This document shows positions 52,762-61,789 of a DNA stretch of 64,000 nucleotides, piece after piece. The DNA comes from Acidaminobacter sp. GTDB taxonomy: Bacteria; Bacillota_A; Clostridia; Peptostreptococcales; Acidaminobacteraceae. The notes beneath the pieces are model-generated. The model was not told where the DNA came from, made no database searches, and saw only the letters and a list, made by a program, of their open reading frames with translations. Position numbers and translations under genes: made by a program. The DNA lies in the NCBI GenBank assembly GCA_009881125.1, contig WXFH01000040.1, forward strand, positions 36,753 to 100,752, read 5' to 3'. The first letter of the stretch is position 1. Each line of letters opens with the position of its first letter.

Positions 52762-53841
52762 TTAAGCTGTTGAAACTTCTGAGATCCCTTGTCTGATTCT
52801 CGCGCCTTCAGGGCCTGCCCGCAGTGCGCTGAGCTGGTCTATGTAATCTGATTTGAGCGCATCCAGGCGATCTGACTGGCGGCCTGTATAAGCCGCTGCA
52901 GACAATCCGGCCAAGTAACCTTCAACCATGGCACTGCTGGCTTCTTCGATACCTGCGACGTCTCCTGCAATAAAGAGGCCCTCAATCGAAGTCATCATTT
53001 CAGAATTTCGAATTGGCACATATCCACCCAGGGCAGCCAAATATTTCATTTCACAGCCCGCTTGCCATAGCAGCTCTGACAGAGGTGAAAGCCCGACCGC
53101 AATGCACATGACATCGACATCCAGGTCAATTTCAGTTCCCGGAATAGGTGACCAATTTTCATCCAGCTGCCAGATTGTTGCACTTTCCAGGGCGTTTTTA
53201 CCGCGGGCTTCTTTGACCGTATAGCGCGTATAGATTGGAATCCCTAAACGTCTGATTTTGGAGGCATGCACAAGATACCCGCCTATTTTGGGACCACCTT
53301 CGACAATGGCCTTCACGTTGATCCCAGACTGCATGAGCTGATAGCTGACGATCAAGCCAATATTTCCGGCACCAATCATGAGAACATTGTCCCCCGGTTT
53401 GACGCCATAGACATTCATTAAGGTTTGAACCGCGCCGGCGCCATAGATCCCCGGCAAATCATTGTTTGGAAACGGTATGCTTTTTTCGCTGGCCCCGGTC
53501 GCCACGATAATGGCATCCGGATCGACTTTTAAATAAGTGCCTTCTTTTTCAAGTGTCACGATACGATCTTCATAAAGACCAACTACGGTCGTATTTTTCC
53601 ATACTTCTATATTGGGTGATTGATCTATTTTCTCAAGCAAAAGCTTGCCAATGTCAATGCCTCTTGTAGACGCGTACTGCTTTTCTGAACCAAAGAACAT
53701 ATGTGTTTGTTTGACAAGCTGCCCGCCAAGGGCGCCGTCTCTTTCTACCAACAATACCTGACATCCCATTTCTGCAGCGCTAAGCGCGGCGCACAATCCG
53801 GCAGGACCTCCGCCTATGATGAGTGTTTCCACTTTCTTCAC
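52762..53841 (-). CDS. NAD(P)/FAD-dependent oxidoreductase subunit (HcnB/SoxA-like)
   Basis: The 359-aa protein has two Rossmann sites: LIIGGGPAGLCAALSAAEMG (FAD) and MIGAGNIGLIVSYQLMQSG (NAD(P)). The FIAGDVAGIEEAS segment is also typical of this disulfide-reductase-like class. In HcnABC and SoxA-type complexes this subunit takes electrons from the DAO-type subunit. The GTG start overlaps the 2Fe-2S gene's stop (GTGA). Confidence 0.92.
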   Translation of the reverse strand: MKKVETLIIGGGPAGLCAALSAAEMGCQVLLVERDGALGGQLVKQTHMFFGSEKQYASTRGIDIGKLLLEKIDQSPNIEVWKNTTVVGLYEDRIVTLEKEGTYLKVDPDAIIVATGASEKSIPFPNNDLPGIYGAGAVQTLMNVYGVKPGDNVLMIGAGNIGLIVSYQLMQSGINVKAIVEGGPKIGGYLVHASKIRRLGIPIYTRYTVKEARGKNALESATIWQLDENWSPIPGTEIDLDVDVMCIAVGLSPLSELLWQAGCEMKYLAALGGYVPIRNSEMMTSIEGLFIAGDVAGIEEASSAMVEGYLAGLSAAAYTGRQSDRLDALKSDYIDQLSALRAGPEGARIRQGISEVSTA

Positions 53842-54149
53842 AGAAGTTCACCCTTTCCTTCCTGTGTCCTGACTGTCATGCCCTCTTCCAGCATTGTCAC
53901 GCAAACCTTCACATTTGCTTCACCATTGACCTCCATCATACAGGAGGAACAATTTCCAATCGCGCAATAAAAGCCGCGGGGCCTGTTTCTCTCAATGCTG
54001 TGACTGAGAACTCTCACGCCTGCAGCGTGCAGAGCAGCGGCAATGGTCTCCCCTTCATAACCGGTTATTTCTGATCCGTCAAAATTGAAACTGATTTTTT
54101 TGCCTCGATCAAAACTTAATATTGGATGCTTTTCGAGTCTGGATGACAT
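53838..54149 (-). CDS. 2Fe-2S subunit (HcnA/SoxA N-terminal-like)
   Basis: The 103-aa protein has the 2Fe-2S ligands in CAIGNCSSC and a later Cys in VKVCVTML. The family usually stands next to the HcnB-like subunit or is fused to it in SoxA. It overlaps the next gene by 4 bp, so the last three genes are tightly coupled. The transporter genes lie upstream. Confidence 0.92.
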   Translation of the reverse strand: MSSRLEKHPILSFDRGKKISFNFDGSEITGYEGETIAAALHAAGVRVLSHSIERNRPRGFYCAIGNCSSCMMEVNGEANVKVCVTMLEEGMTVRTQEGKGELL

Positions 54150-54239
54150 GCTGACATACCCCCCTGGTCGACAACCTTCCTTTTGCTTCGGGGACCGAAG
54201 ACTGTCTGAATAGATTCAGTAACCACGCTTTATGCCGAA

Positions 54240-54307
54240 GGACCTTTGGTACAATGCTCATAATGCCGTTTCAGTCACTATGAGCATTGTCAACCGTCAA
54301 AGGCCTC
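54240..54307 (-). other. Long inverted repeat between the NSS small subunit and the dehydrogenase genes
   Basis: ACAATGCTCATA (54251-54262) and TATGAGCATTGT (54279-54290) are perfect 12-bp arms, with outer CCTTTG/CAAAGG pairs. There is no T-run. It could be an operator, an mRNA stabiliser or a partial terminator. The remainder of 54150-54318 holds no gene. Confidence 0.65.
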
Positions 54308-54318
54308 CAGGTTATGAC

Positions 54319-54420
54319 TTATTCGGGTTTAGGTTTGCTTGCCTTATAAAGCAGTAAACCGAAACCAATAAAATACGAACCCGCCACTATGATCATCATT
54401 ATCATTGAGGTTGTCGACAT
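54319..54420 (-). CDS. NSS transporter small subunit, MetS-like
   Basis: The 33-aa single-helix protein has the core MIMMIIVAGSYFIGFGLLLY and a KASKPKPE tail. It starts one base after the stop of the NSS transporter gene, with AGAGGAG upstream. MetS-type small subunits accompany NSS transporters such as MetP in Gram-positive bacteria and are needed for transport. Confidence 0.82.
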   Translation of the reverse strand: MSTTSMIMMIIVAGSYFIGFGLLLYKASKPKPE

Positions 54421-54421
54421 C

Positions 54422-55936
54422 TTAAGCACGCTCCTCTGCAACCATTTTAATTTCCTCTTCAGCAGTAATATCTCGTCCCGGACCAATTTTTCTGGCAAAC
54501 CAGTTGTTGGTCATGTAGGCCGCGATCAGAACGAGCACGCATTGGAATATGATAGTGCCTGGCGTAAAGACCTCAAACGGTGCCCACCAATTGTCCGGAT
54601 ACCAGCCAACCGCCTGCCAGAACCACCATGCGGTAATCGAAACAAAGAAAACCGGGAAGAGTCGGATACAGACTGACCACCATTTACCAATCTGGTAGTC
54701 GGACCACGGCATGTTGATATCCTGCGTACGTGCTTTTTCGACGCCGTATTTAACCATGGCGAAGGCGACAAACAAGCCGCTGACGAGCAAACCAATGCCC
54801 CATACCCAGTCCTGATTGTCCAGGAAATTTAGGCTGTAAGCCGATGGTATACCGAGTAAAAAGCTGCCTATAACGACAACCAATGTTGCCTTTTTCCGTT
54901 CAAAGCCCATATCCATCATATTTCTGACACCGACCTCGATCATTGGAAGCAGTGATGATAGTGCCGCAATTGACATAGCCAGGAAGAACATGGCGGCGGC
55001 GAGATTGCCCAGCGGCATTCTTGTAAAGAGCTGCGCGAGATAGATAAAGGTAATACCGGTATTTCCCTGTGCCAGCGCTTCATTTGCGAATTCAATGCTT
55101 GGCGACAGTGCAAAAATCGCCGGAAGTACTGTCATACCTGCAATGAGTGCGCCAACGTTGTCGCCGACGCCCATGATCAGACAGTTGCCTGCAACGTCCT
55201 CTTTGCGTTTCGTGTATACTGCATATGTAATGATGAAACCCCATCCGGCACCTGTTGACCATGCTGCCTGGGTAAAAGCCGCCAGCCAGATTTTAGGCTC
55301 TGCCAGCATGTAAAATTTTGGGCTGAAAAGATACTCAAGACCTTGGGCCGCACCAGGAAGCGTAACGGCTCTCAGCATAGCGGTAATTAATAGGACGAAC
55401 AAGGTAGGAATCATTATTTTAGATGCTTTTTCGATCCCTTTAGTGACACCCTGATAAATTATAATGCCTGCAATTGCCATGGAAATGAAGTGGAAAAGTA
55501 TGGTCTGTGACGGCGTTGTCGTGAAGACATTCCAGATTTCTGCGGTCTGCTCAGTTCCCATACCCGGCTTGAAAGTACCTGCGACAGCCAAAGTAAAGTA
55601 CTTCACACACCACCCCATGACGACTGAATAGTAAAAAGCAATTGCCAGACAGACGATCATGATCCAGGTGCCCATCCATGTATATTTCTTTCCGATAAAG
55701 TCTCTGAAGGCACCTACAGTTCCCAAACCTGTCTTTCTGCCCATGACCATTTCGCCCATAAGCAGTGGTATAGCCCATACGAATAAAGCGATTGTCCAGG
55801 CGATAATGAACGGTCCGCCGCCATTTGCAGCTGCGACTCGCGGAAATCTCCAGATGTTACCGGTTCCGATAGCCATGCCAATCGAAGCCAGTATAAATCC
55901 CCAACGACTTCCCCATTGTTCGGTGTTTTTGCTCAT
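54422..55936 (-). CDS. NSS-family sodium-dependent amino-acid transporter
   Basis: The 504-aa protein has about twelve helices. The first has the family signature GTGNIWRFPRVAAANGGG, which binds sodium and the substrate carboxylate. It imports an amino acid with sodium. It leads a probable operon with the small subunit and the four-gene dehydrogenase, so it likely takes up that enzyme's substrate. Expression is probably sigma-54-dependent. The ATG follows a GGGGG site. Confidence 0.95.
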   Translation of the reverse strand: MSKNTEQWGSRWGFILASIGMAIGTGNIWRFPRVAAANGGGPFIIAWTIALFVWAIPLLMGEMVMGRKTGLGTVGAFRDFIGKKYTWMGTWIMIVCLAIAFYYSVVMGWCVKYFTLAVAGTFKPGMGTEQTAEIWNVFTTTPSQTILFHFISMAIAGIIIYQGVTKGIEKASKIMIPTLFVLLITAMLRAVTLPGAAQGLEYLFSPKFYMLAEPKIWLAAFTQAAWSTGAGWGFIITYAVYTKRKEDVAGNCLIMGVGDNVGALIAGMTVLPAIFALSPSIEFANEALAQGNTGITFIYLAQLFTRMPLGNLAAAMFFLAMSIAALSSLLPMIEVGVRNMMDMGFERKKATLVVVIGSFLLGIPSAYSLNFLDNQDWVWGIGLLVSGLFVAFAMVKYGVEKARTQDINMPWSDYQIGKWWSVCIRLFPVFFVSITAWWFWQAVGWYPDNWWAPFEVFTPGTIIFQCVLVLIAAYMTNNWFARKIGPGRDITAEEEIKMVAEERA

Positions 55937-56116
55937 TCACATAGTCCCCCTTTGATTTTTTAGTACGAACGACGATCCTCCTTCTTGGCCAAGTTTATTT
56001 TAAGTGAACGTCACACTGAGCAAGCGTGACGGGCCAATCTCATACTACTGTTGTAAGGTTAGGTTTACTTGTGACAGCACTTGTCATTGCATAAGGACGC
56101 TTCGTCAACTTATGTC

Positions 56117-56132
56117 GCAAGCACTGTGCCAA
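56117..56132 (-). promoter_or_regulatory. Sigma-54 promoter of the NSS-dehydrogenase operon
   Basis: On the minus strand TTGGCACAGTGCTTGC matches the -24 TGGCAC and -12 TTGC boxes at correct spacing. It lies about 180 bp before the transporter start and downstream of an enhancer-dependent regulator gene. Confidence 0.85.
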
Positions 56133-56234
56133 CTATTTGAAAGCTTGAATTTCTAAAAAAATATATTTTGGGCGCTGATAGCAATGCTTTCAGCACTGCT
56201 AATTATTGAAGGCGACACGCGTCTTCAATTTTCA

Positions 56235-56369
56235 TGTCAGTTTTCCGACACTTAAACCTTCATAAATTTTCATTTTTCAACTGAAACCCCTACTTATGTA
56301 TTGAAATTTATACAGTTACGAAAAAAACCGACAATGTCGAATATATGACATGTGTCGGTTTTTCGACAC
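56235..56369. promoter_or_regulatory. Enhancer-like palindromes for the sigma-54 regulator
   Basis: Two 16-bp palindromes, TGTCAGTTTTCCGACA (56235-56250) and TGTCGGTTTTTCGACA (56353-56368), are near-identical. A degenerate third (CGAAAAAAACCGACA) ends at 56333. They lie 110-235 bp upstream of the -24/-12 promoter, as enhancer sites should, and next to the regulator's stop. They fill the gene-free 55937-56377 stretch with the promoter. Confidence 0.75.
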
Positions 56370-56377
56370 TCACTTAC

Positions 56378-58162
56378 TCAAATCCCGTAGTGATTGATTT
56401 TGTAATAGAGTGTACTTCTTGGAATATTTAAGGCTTCTGCCGCTTTTTTCTTGTTGCCATTATGGGTCGTCAGAGCCTTAGAGATCATTTCCACTTCCTT
56501 GTCCCGAATCGTTTTGTCAATTTCAGCCAGTGTTTCTGCCTCATTCTTAAATTCCGGTCTTTCATCCGGACAAGGTGCGCTCTTTTCACTTTTAGCCAGA
56601 TTAGGCGGCATAGTCTCAATAGTCAGTTGGTCAGATCGACCGACAACCAGCATATATTCAACGACGTTTCGCAATTCGCGTATGTTGCCTGGCCAGTTAT
56701 ACCGGAGCAAAACGTTGAAAACAGCATTGTCAATATGCGGCATTTTTCTATGATTTTTTTTGCACCCTTCTTCCAGGAACCGATTGAATAGCAGCGCTAT
56801 GTCCTCACGTCTTTCTCTTAATGGCGGAAGACTGATTTCCACGACATTCAGGCGATAGAATAAGTCTTCTCTAAAAGAGCCCGCTTTTACCATTTCCAAA
56901 AGATTTTTATTGGTTGCACAAATGACTCTGACATCCACCGGAATTCTGCGTTCTGCCCCTACTTTAGATACCATGCCGTCCTGAAGGACTCTCAGAAGTT
57001 TTGCCTGATGTTCCAGTGTCAAGTCGCCAATTTCATCCAGGAACAGCGTCCCCTCGTGAGCCAGTTCAAAAAATCCTATTTTCCCTGTTTTAAGTGCGCC
57101 TGTGAACGAGCCGCCCACATAGCCAAAAAATTCGCTCTCGAAGAGTGCCGCGGGCACCGCACTACAGTTGACAGGTACAAATAATCCCGCTCTGCGGCTG
57201 CCCTCATGAATCGCCCGGGCGAAAACTTCCTTGCCCGTTCCGCTTTCTCCCGTGAGCATGACATTGGTATCCGTCGCAGCGACATGGGTTGCTAATTCAA
57301 TACGGTTTTGGATCACCGGATTGTTGCCCAGAATGCCATTAAAAGTGAAACTTCCCTTTGACATTTTTTCTACTTCTTTTTTGAGTAAATCAATTTCAAC
57401 ATTAGCGTTGACCAGCTCGTTGGTCAATTGATTGTACTCCGTGACATCCCGTTCTGTAGCAACGACGCCTAAATATTCGCCGTCTACGACAATGGGCAAA
57501 GCACTGACTATGACATAGTAGTTTGGTTTTGGCGCATGATACACGTTTTCGATTGGAATTCCCGTTTTCATGACCGACAAACTAAGGGCATTCGGGAAAA
57601 AATCTTCTAATTTTTTATACAGGATTTCTGAAGGCTTCAGGTTATAAATGCGTTCTGCGTTCTTATTCCAAAGCAGCACATTGCCATCCCGGTCAGTGAC
57701 TGTGACAGCTTCGTGCATCTGATGGATGACCGCCATATATTGTTTGTTGATAATCTCCAAAAATCTGTAATAACTGTCTCTGAGATTTTCGCTGCGTATT
57801 ATGCCTGTGATTCTGCTCCCATTGAAGATAGGAAGGCAGCCAATTTTTCGTTCAATGAGAATTTGCCGCACCTCGCTCAGAAGCATCTCCTCAGTGCCGG
57901 TTATAACTTTTTTCAGAGCAAACTGTGACAGCGGCGCCTCCAGACTTTTCCCAAGCTTGATCAGCTCTGAAATATCCCTGAAAGTCAGTATGCCCAAAAG
58001 ATGCTCTTCCTCCTTTAGACTCCTGACCACCAGCACTTCGGGAATATTCTCCCTTAGCATCAGTTCCACCGCGAAGGATAGTTTTTCACTCGGCTCCAGC
58101 TTCAGAACATTGTCGGACATCACACCTTGAACGGTATAACGGGAGAATTGAACTTCCAGCAT
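56378..58162 (-). CDS. Sigma-54-dependent activator with CBS pair, PAS, AAA+ and Fis HTH
   Basis: The 594-aa protein has two CBS motifs (about 10-125), a PAS domain (about 140-250, with [20 protein letters not shown]) and an AAA+ domain with Walker A GESGTGKE and the GAFTGA loop as GSFTGA. A C-terminal Fis-type helix-turn-helix reads [20 protein letters not shown]. It activates RNA polymerase with sigma-54. CBS pairs bind adenosine nucleotides or S-adenosylmethionine, so it may read energy status. It lies upstream of the operon it likely controls. I prefer the ATG at 58162; 58171 is also possible. Confidence 0.92.
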   Translation of the reverse strand: MLEVQFSRYTVQGVMSDNVLKLEPSEKLSFAVELMLRENIPEVLVVRSLKEEEHLLGILTFRDISELIKLGKSLEAPLSQFALKKVITGTEEMLLSEVRQILIERKIGCLPIFNGSRITGIIRSENLRDSYYRFLEIINKQYMAVIHQMHEAVTVTDRDGNVLLWNKNAERIYNLKPSEILYKKLEDFFPNALSLSVMKTGIPIENVYHAPKPNYYVIVSALPIVVDGEYLGVVATERDVTEYNQLTNELVNANVEIDLLKKEVEKMSKGSFTFNGILGNNPVIQNRIELATHVAATDTNVMLTGESGTGKEVFARAIHEGSRRAGLFVPVNCSAVPAALFESEFFGYVGGSFTGALKTGKIGFFELAHEGTLFLDEIGDLTLEHQAKLLRVLQDGMVSKVGAERRIPVDVRVICATNKNLLEMVKAGSFREDLFYRLNVVEISLPPLRERREDIALLFNRFLEEGCKKNHRKMPHIDNAVFNVLLRYNWPGNIRELRNVVEYMLVVGRSDQLTIETMPPNLAKSEKSAPCPDERPEFKNEAETLAEIDKTIRDKEVEMISKALTTHNGNKKKAAEALNIPRSTLYYKINHYGI

Positions 58163-58210
58163 GCCTTCCATCCTTTCAAGAATCTTGACTAGCCTAAAGC
58201 GGACGCATCT

Positions 58211-58888
58211 TTATTTTACTGCAAGATATCTGAAGATGCCCAGAAAATGAAGGACACTGCCCGCTAGAACAAATAAATGCCAAATAGCATGATGGTAAGG
58301 AATCTTTTTAACAGCGTAAAAAATTGTGCCGATGGTATAGGCCGCGCCCCCCGCAAGAAGCCAAATCAGGAATCCAACCGGAACAGTCTGCGTCATTGGC
58401 TTTATTGCGATCACCGCGATCCATCCCATCAGAATATAGAGGGCCAGGGAAACCCCTTTATATCTGTCCATTTTGTTATATGTCACCACTTTAAAAACAA
58501 TGCCGGAAATTGCGATCACCCAAATGGTACTCAGGATGCCGACACGCCAATATCCTTGCATGGCAATCAGCGTTACGGGCGTATAGGTCCCTGCAATCAA
58601 CAAAAAAATTGCCGAGTGGTCGAGTACCCTCATAATACGTTTTATTTTTTCTTTTCTGAAACTGTGATAGAGCGTAGAAGCTGTGTAGAGAAGGATGGAA
58701 CTGACGCCGTAGATCGCAAAGCCCGTTATTGCCGCAGGACTCTTCATCCAAATGCCGTAGACCAATAATATGGTCATGGCAACAATACTGAATACAATCC
58801 CTATGCCATGAGAAACACTATTGGCAATTTCTTCTCTCAGGGTATACATCTTTTTCTTGCTGGTTTGAATTAATTCGTTTCTTTCCAT
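58211..58888 (-). CDS. PAQR/hemolysin III family membrane protein
   Basis: The 225-aa protein has seven helices and the family residues: ANSVSHGIG, SSILLYTASTLYHSF, LDHSAIFLLIAGTYTPV and the C-terminal YHAIWHLFVLAGSVLHFLGI with zinc-ligand His. Members act as lipid-related hydrolases or membrane homeostasis factors (YqfA). AGGAGATG precedes the ATG. Confidence 0.93.
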   Translation of the reverse strand: MERNELIQTSKKKMYTLREEIANSVSHGIGIVFSIVAMTILLVYGIWMKSPAAITGFAIYGVSSILLYTASTLYHSFRKEKIKRIMRVLDHSAIFLLIAGTYTPVTLIAMQGYWRVGILSTIWVIAISGIVFKVVTYNKMDRYKGVSLALYILMGWIAVIAIKPMTQTVPVGFLIWLLAGGAAYTIGTIFYAVKKIPYHHAIWHLFVLAGSVLHFLGIFRYLAVK

Positions 58889-58924
58889 AGGTCATGCATC
58901 TCCTACAATTGTCGATCCAGTGAG

Positions 58925-59299
58925 TTACAGTATATATTCTCCGATCATTTTATTGAATCCGAGGATATCAAAGGTGCCTTTAAATTCAAATCTGATTTTT
59001 CCAAGTCCTGAAAACCAAAGATCCAGTTCGCAGTCCAACCCAGGTTCCCCTGCTGTTTCAACAGAGAAAGCCTTAACTTTGATATAAGGCAATGACGTAT
59101 AGTCTTTTTTCAGTCCGGTTGTTCCGCGTTCCTTAATTATGATGACGCGTTTCGTAGTAAAAATAACATAATCTCTGGCAAAACAAAAAGTAGCAAAGAC
59201 CTCTTCGCCTTCGATCAGCATTGGAGTAACACGTTTCAGTGCAGTTTTAAAATCGAATGGTTCCAATACAAATAAAGCGTCCTTTGAAAAATCGATCAT
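58925..59299 (-). CDS. PH-domain-like protein
   Basis: The 124-aa protein is nearly all beta strand with a final helix, as in bacterial PH domains (bPH). It has FATFCFARDYVIFTTKRVIIIKERG and ETAGEPGLDCELDLWFSGLGKIRFEF. No signal peptide or membrane helix is seen. The function is unknown. It lies 36 bp upstream of the PAQR gene and may be cotranscribed. Confidence 0.68.
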   Translation of the reverse strand: MIDFSKDALFVLEPFDFKTALKRVTPMLIEGEEVFATFCFARDYVIFTTKRVIIIKERGTTGLKKDYTSLPYIKVKAFSVETAGEPGLDCELDLWFSGLGKIRFEFKGTFDILGFNKMIGEYIL

Positions 59300-59581
59300 C
59301 CTTGCGGGCTAAACACCAAAGCAAGATGTGCTGGAACGCGCTCAGGCATTTGCCCTAACCTCCTCCACAGCTGAATTTTTGTGATTATATACCAATTTAT
59401 TTATCTTACAAAACTGTAAAATAGAAAAGAACGGTTCGAAACACTCAATACCTCTAAATTCAGGTTCCGATTTATCAAGTGTTCTGCCTTTATTATACTG
59501 GATTTTTCGTTAAATGACCAGTTGTCCTGAGGATGTCTCTTCAATTGCACTTAGGATTTGAGTACAAATACGAGCATAAAA

Positions 59582-59654
59582 ATGCAAAATCAATAACATA
59601 ATCTTTCTTGTTAAAAAATTAATTTATTTGATTTTGCATAAAAAAGGGTAGAAT
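59582..59654 (+). promoter_or_regulatory. Promoter with operator-like palindrome before the serine operon
   Basis: ATGCAAAATCAA (59582-59593) and TTGATTTTGCAT (59628-59639) are perfect 12-bp inverted arms. The right arm covers the -35 region of a -10 TAGAAT at 59649-59654. That placement suits a repressor operator. The rest of 59300-59713 is AT-rich without a gene. Confidence 0.6.
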
Positions 59655-59713
59655 AAGAATGTTAGGCGTAAGATTTGAAAAAAACAATTACAAACATGTC
59701 AAGGAGGGTCACT

Positions 59714-60781
59714 ATGCATAAAAAACTTTTCATCCCAGGTCCAGTGGACGTCAGAGAAGACGTCCTCCAGAAAATGGCTACACCAATGATCGGTCACCGG
59801 TCAAAAGCGGCTTCCGCGCTGCAAAAAGGCATTTCCGACAAGCTTAGACAGATGATGTACACAGAAAACACCATCCTGCTTTCCACTTCATCCGGAAGCG
59901 GCGTCATGGAAGGTGCAGTTCGTTCTTGCACAAATAAAAAGGCAGCTGTCTTCTCTGTTGGCGCTTTTGGCGACAGATGGTACAAAATGGCCACTTCAAA
60001 CGGGATCCCTGCTGATCTTTTCAAATCAGAGCCCGGCAAGCACACCTCAGCTGAAATGGTTGAGAAAGCTTTGGCTACTGGTGAGTACGACTTAGTCACT
60101 GTCACACATAACGAAACCTCTTCCGGTATTCAAAATCCGGTTGAAGAAATTGCGGAAGTCATGAAAAAGTATCCGGAAGTCATTTTCTGCGTTGACGCGG
60201 TCAGCTCCCTGGGCGGCGCGAAAATCGAAGTCGACAAGCTCGGCATCGACATTTGTATCACTTCCAGCCAGAAGTGCCTCGGGCTCCCTCCGGGAATCGC
60301 GCTTTGCAGTATTTCTCAAAAAGCTGTTGAAGCTGCAAAGAAAGTCAAGTACCGCGGTCTCTATCTGGACCTCCTTGCCCTTTATGACAATGTCATTAAG
60401 GACGATCAATATCCTTCTACACCAACCCTTTCCCATATGTTCGCACTGGATTACCAGCTCGACCGCATCATTGAGGAAGGCTTTGAAAACAGATTCGCGC
60501 GTCATACCGAAATGGCGAAAGTCGTCCGTGAATGGGCTAAAAAGCACTTTGCTCTTTATCCTGAAGAAAAGTATGCTTCCAACACGCTTACGACTATTGT
60601 CAACACCAAAGGCATCAGCGTCGCTGATCTCAACAAGAAACTCGGAGAGCGCGGTTTTGAGATCTCCAATGGCTATGGCGATTTGAAGGAAAAGACATTC
60701 CGCATCGCGCACATGGCTGATATGACCATGGAAGAAGTCCATGATGTTCTCAGAAATATCGAAGATATTCTCGGACTGTAA
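59714..60781 (+). CDS. Class V aminotransferase, probable phosphoserine or serine-glyoxylate aminotransferase
   Basis: The 355-aa PLP enzyme has IPGPVDVREDV at the start, the phosphate-binding SSGSGVMEGA, Asp in VDAVSSLGG and the Schiff-base Lys in TSSQKCLGLPPG. It is related to alanine-glyoxylate and serine-pyruvate aminotransferases. Next to serA it probably makes phosphoserine, as in Clostridia that lack classical SerC. AAGGAGGG precedes the ATG at 59714; 13 upstream codons are not supported. Confidence 0.88.
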   Translation: MHKKLFIPGPVDVREDVLQKMATPMIGHRSKAASALQKGISDKLRQMMYTENTILLSTSSGSGVMEGAVRSCTNKKAAVFSVGAFGDRWYKMATSNGIPADLFKSEPGKHTSAEMVEKALATGEYDLVTVTHNETSSGIQNPVEEIAEVMKKYPEVIFCVDAVSSLGGAKIEVDKLGIDICITSSQKCLGLPPGIALCSISQKAVEAAKKVKYRGLYLDLLALYDNVIKDDQYPSTPTLSHMFALDYQLDRIIEEGFENRFARHTEMAKVVREWAKKHFALYPEEKYASNTLTTIVNTKGISVADLNKKLGERGFEISNGYGDLKEKTFRIAHMADMTMEEVHDVLRNIEDILGL

Positions 60782-60846
60782 TCCCCCGGCACTTGATTCA
60801 CAGCTTCACCCCGAGCTTTTAAAAACAATTTGAAAAGGAGTTTTAT

Positions 60847-61755
60847 ATGCTTAAAATTCTCGCAAACGACGGTATGGAACAAAGCGCGGTAGCGCATTTG
60901 ACGAACCTTGGTCACGATGTTGATACCAATAATTACGATCAGGAAACGTTGAAGACTGCCCTGCGCGACTATGATGTCATAGTCATCCGTTCCGCCACAA
61001 AACTGCGCAAAGACATCATCGATGCTGTAGAAGGCTCCAGACTTAAATTAATGATCCGTGCCGGTGTCGGCATCGATAATATCGACGTCGAGTACGCGGA
61101 ATCCAAAGGCATTGCTGTAAGAAATACGCCTAACTCCAGCAGTGCTTCTGTAGCAGAGCTTGTCATTGGCCACATGTTCAGCCTGGCGCGTTTTATTCAC
61201 ATTTCCAATCACACCATGAGACATGGTGAGTGGAATAAGAAACACTACGTCGGCACTGAAATTTGCGGCAAGACACTCGGTGTTATCGGTTTTGGCAGAA
61301 TTGGTCAAGAAGCGGCTAAGCGTGCCCTGGCCCTCGGTATGAAAGTACTTTATCAAGATTTGCTCGGTCCTAGAGCAGGCCTTGACGAGTACCACTACGC
61401 TGACTTTGAGACAATCCTCGAACATGCCGACTACATCACTTTGCATATTCCGGCGACGGCTAACAACAAACCTCTTCTGGATGCGGCAGCGTTCGCAAAA
61501 ATGAAAGATGGCGTCTACATCATCAACACCTCCCGTGGTGGTCTGATCGATCCTGACGCTCTGATTGATGCCCTTGATTCCGGAAAAGTTGCCGGTGCCG
61601 GCCTGGATGTGTTCATCGAAGAGCCTCTCAAGGATGAACGACTGATGAAGCACCCTAAGATTTCCATGACACCGCACATCGGCGCATCCACAGAAGAAGC
61701 TCAGCTTCGCATTGGCGCTGAAGTCTGTGATGTTATCGAAAAATTCTTTGCGTAA
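60847..61755 (+). CDS. serA: D-3-phosphoglycerate dehydrogenase, short form
   Basis: The 302-aa D-2-hydroxyacid dehydrogenase has the NAD loop GFGRIGQEAAKRAL, catalytic Arg in NTSRGGLID, Glu in FIEEPL and His in TPHIGAST. It lacks the C-terminal ACT domain, as short SerA forms do. It oxidises 3-phosphoglycerate to 3-phosphohydroxypyruvate, the substrate of the aminotransferase upstream. AAAAGGAG precedes the ATG. Confidence 0.92.
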   Translation: MLKILANDGMEQSAVAHLTNLGHDVDTNNYDQETLKTALRDYDVIVIRSATKLRKDIIDAVEGSRLKLMIRAGVGIDNIDVEYAESKGIAVRNTPNSSSASVAELVIGHMFSLARFIHISNHTMRHGEWNKKHYVGTEICGKTLGVIGFGRIGQEAAKRALALGMKVLYQDLLGPRAGLDEYHYADFETILEHADYITLHIPATANNKPLLDAAAFAKMKDGVYIINTSRGGLIDPDALIDALDSGKVAGAGLDVFIEEPLKDERLMKHPKISMTPHIGASTEEAQLRIGAEVCDVIEKFFA

Positions 61756-61789
61756 ATGACGAGATTCAACCACTATTAGGAGGTAAATA

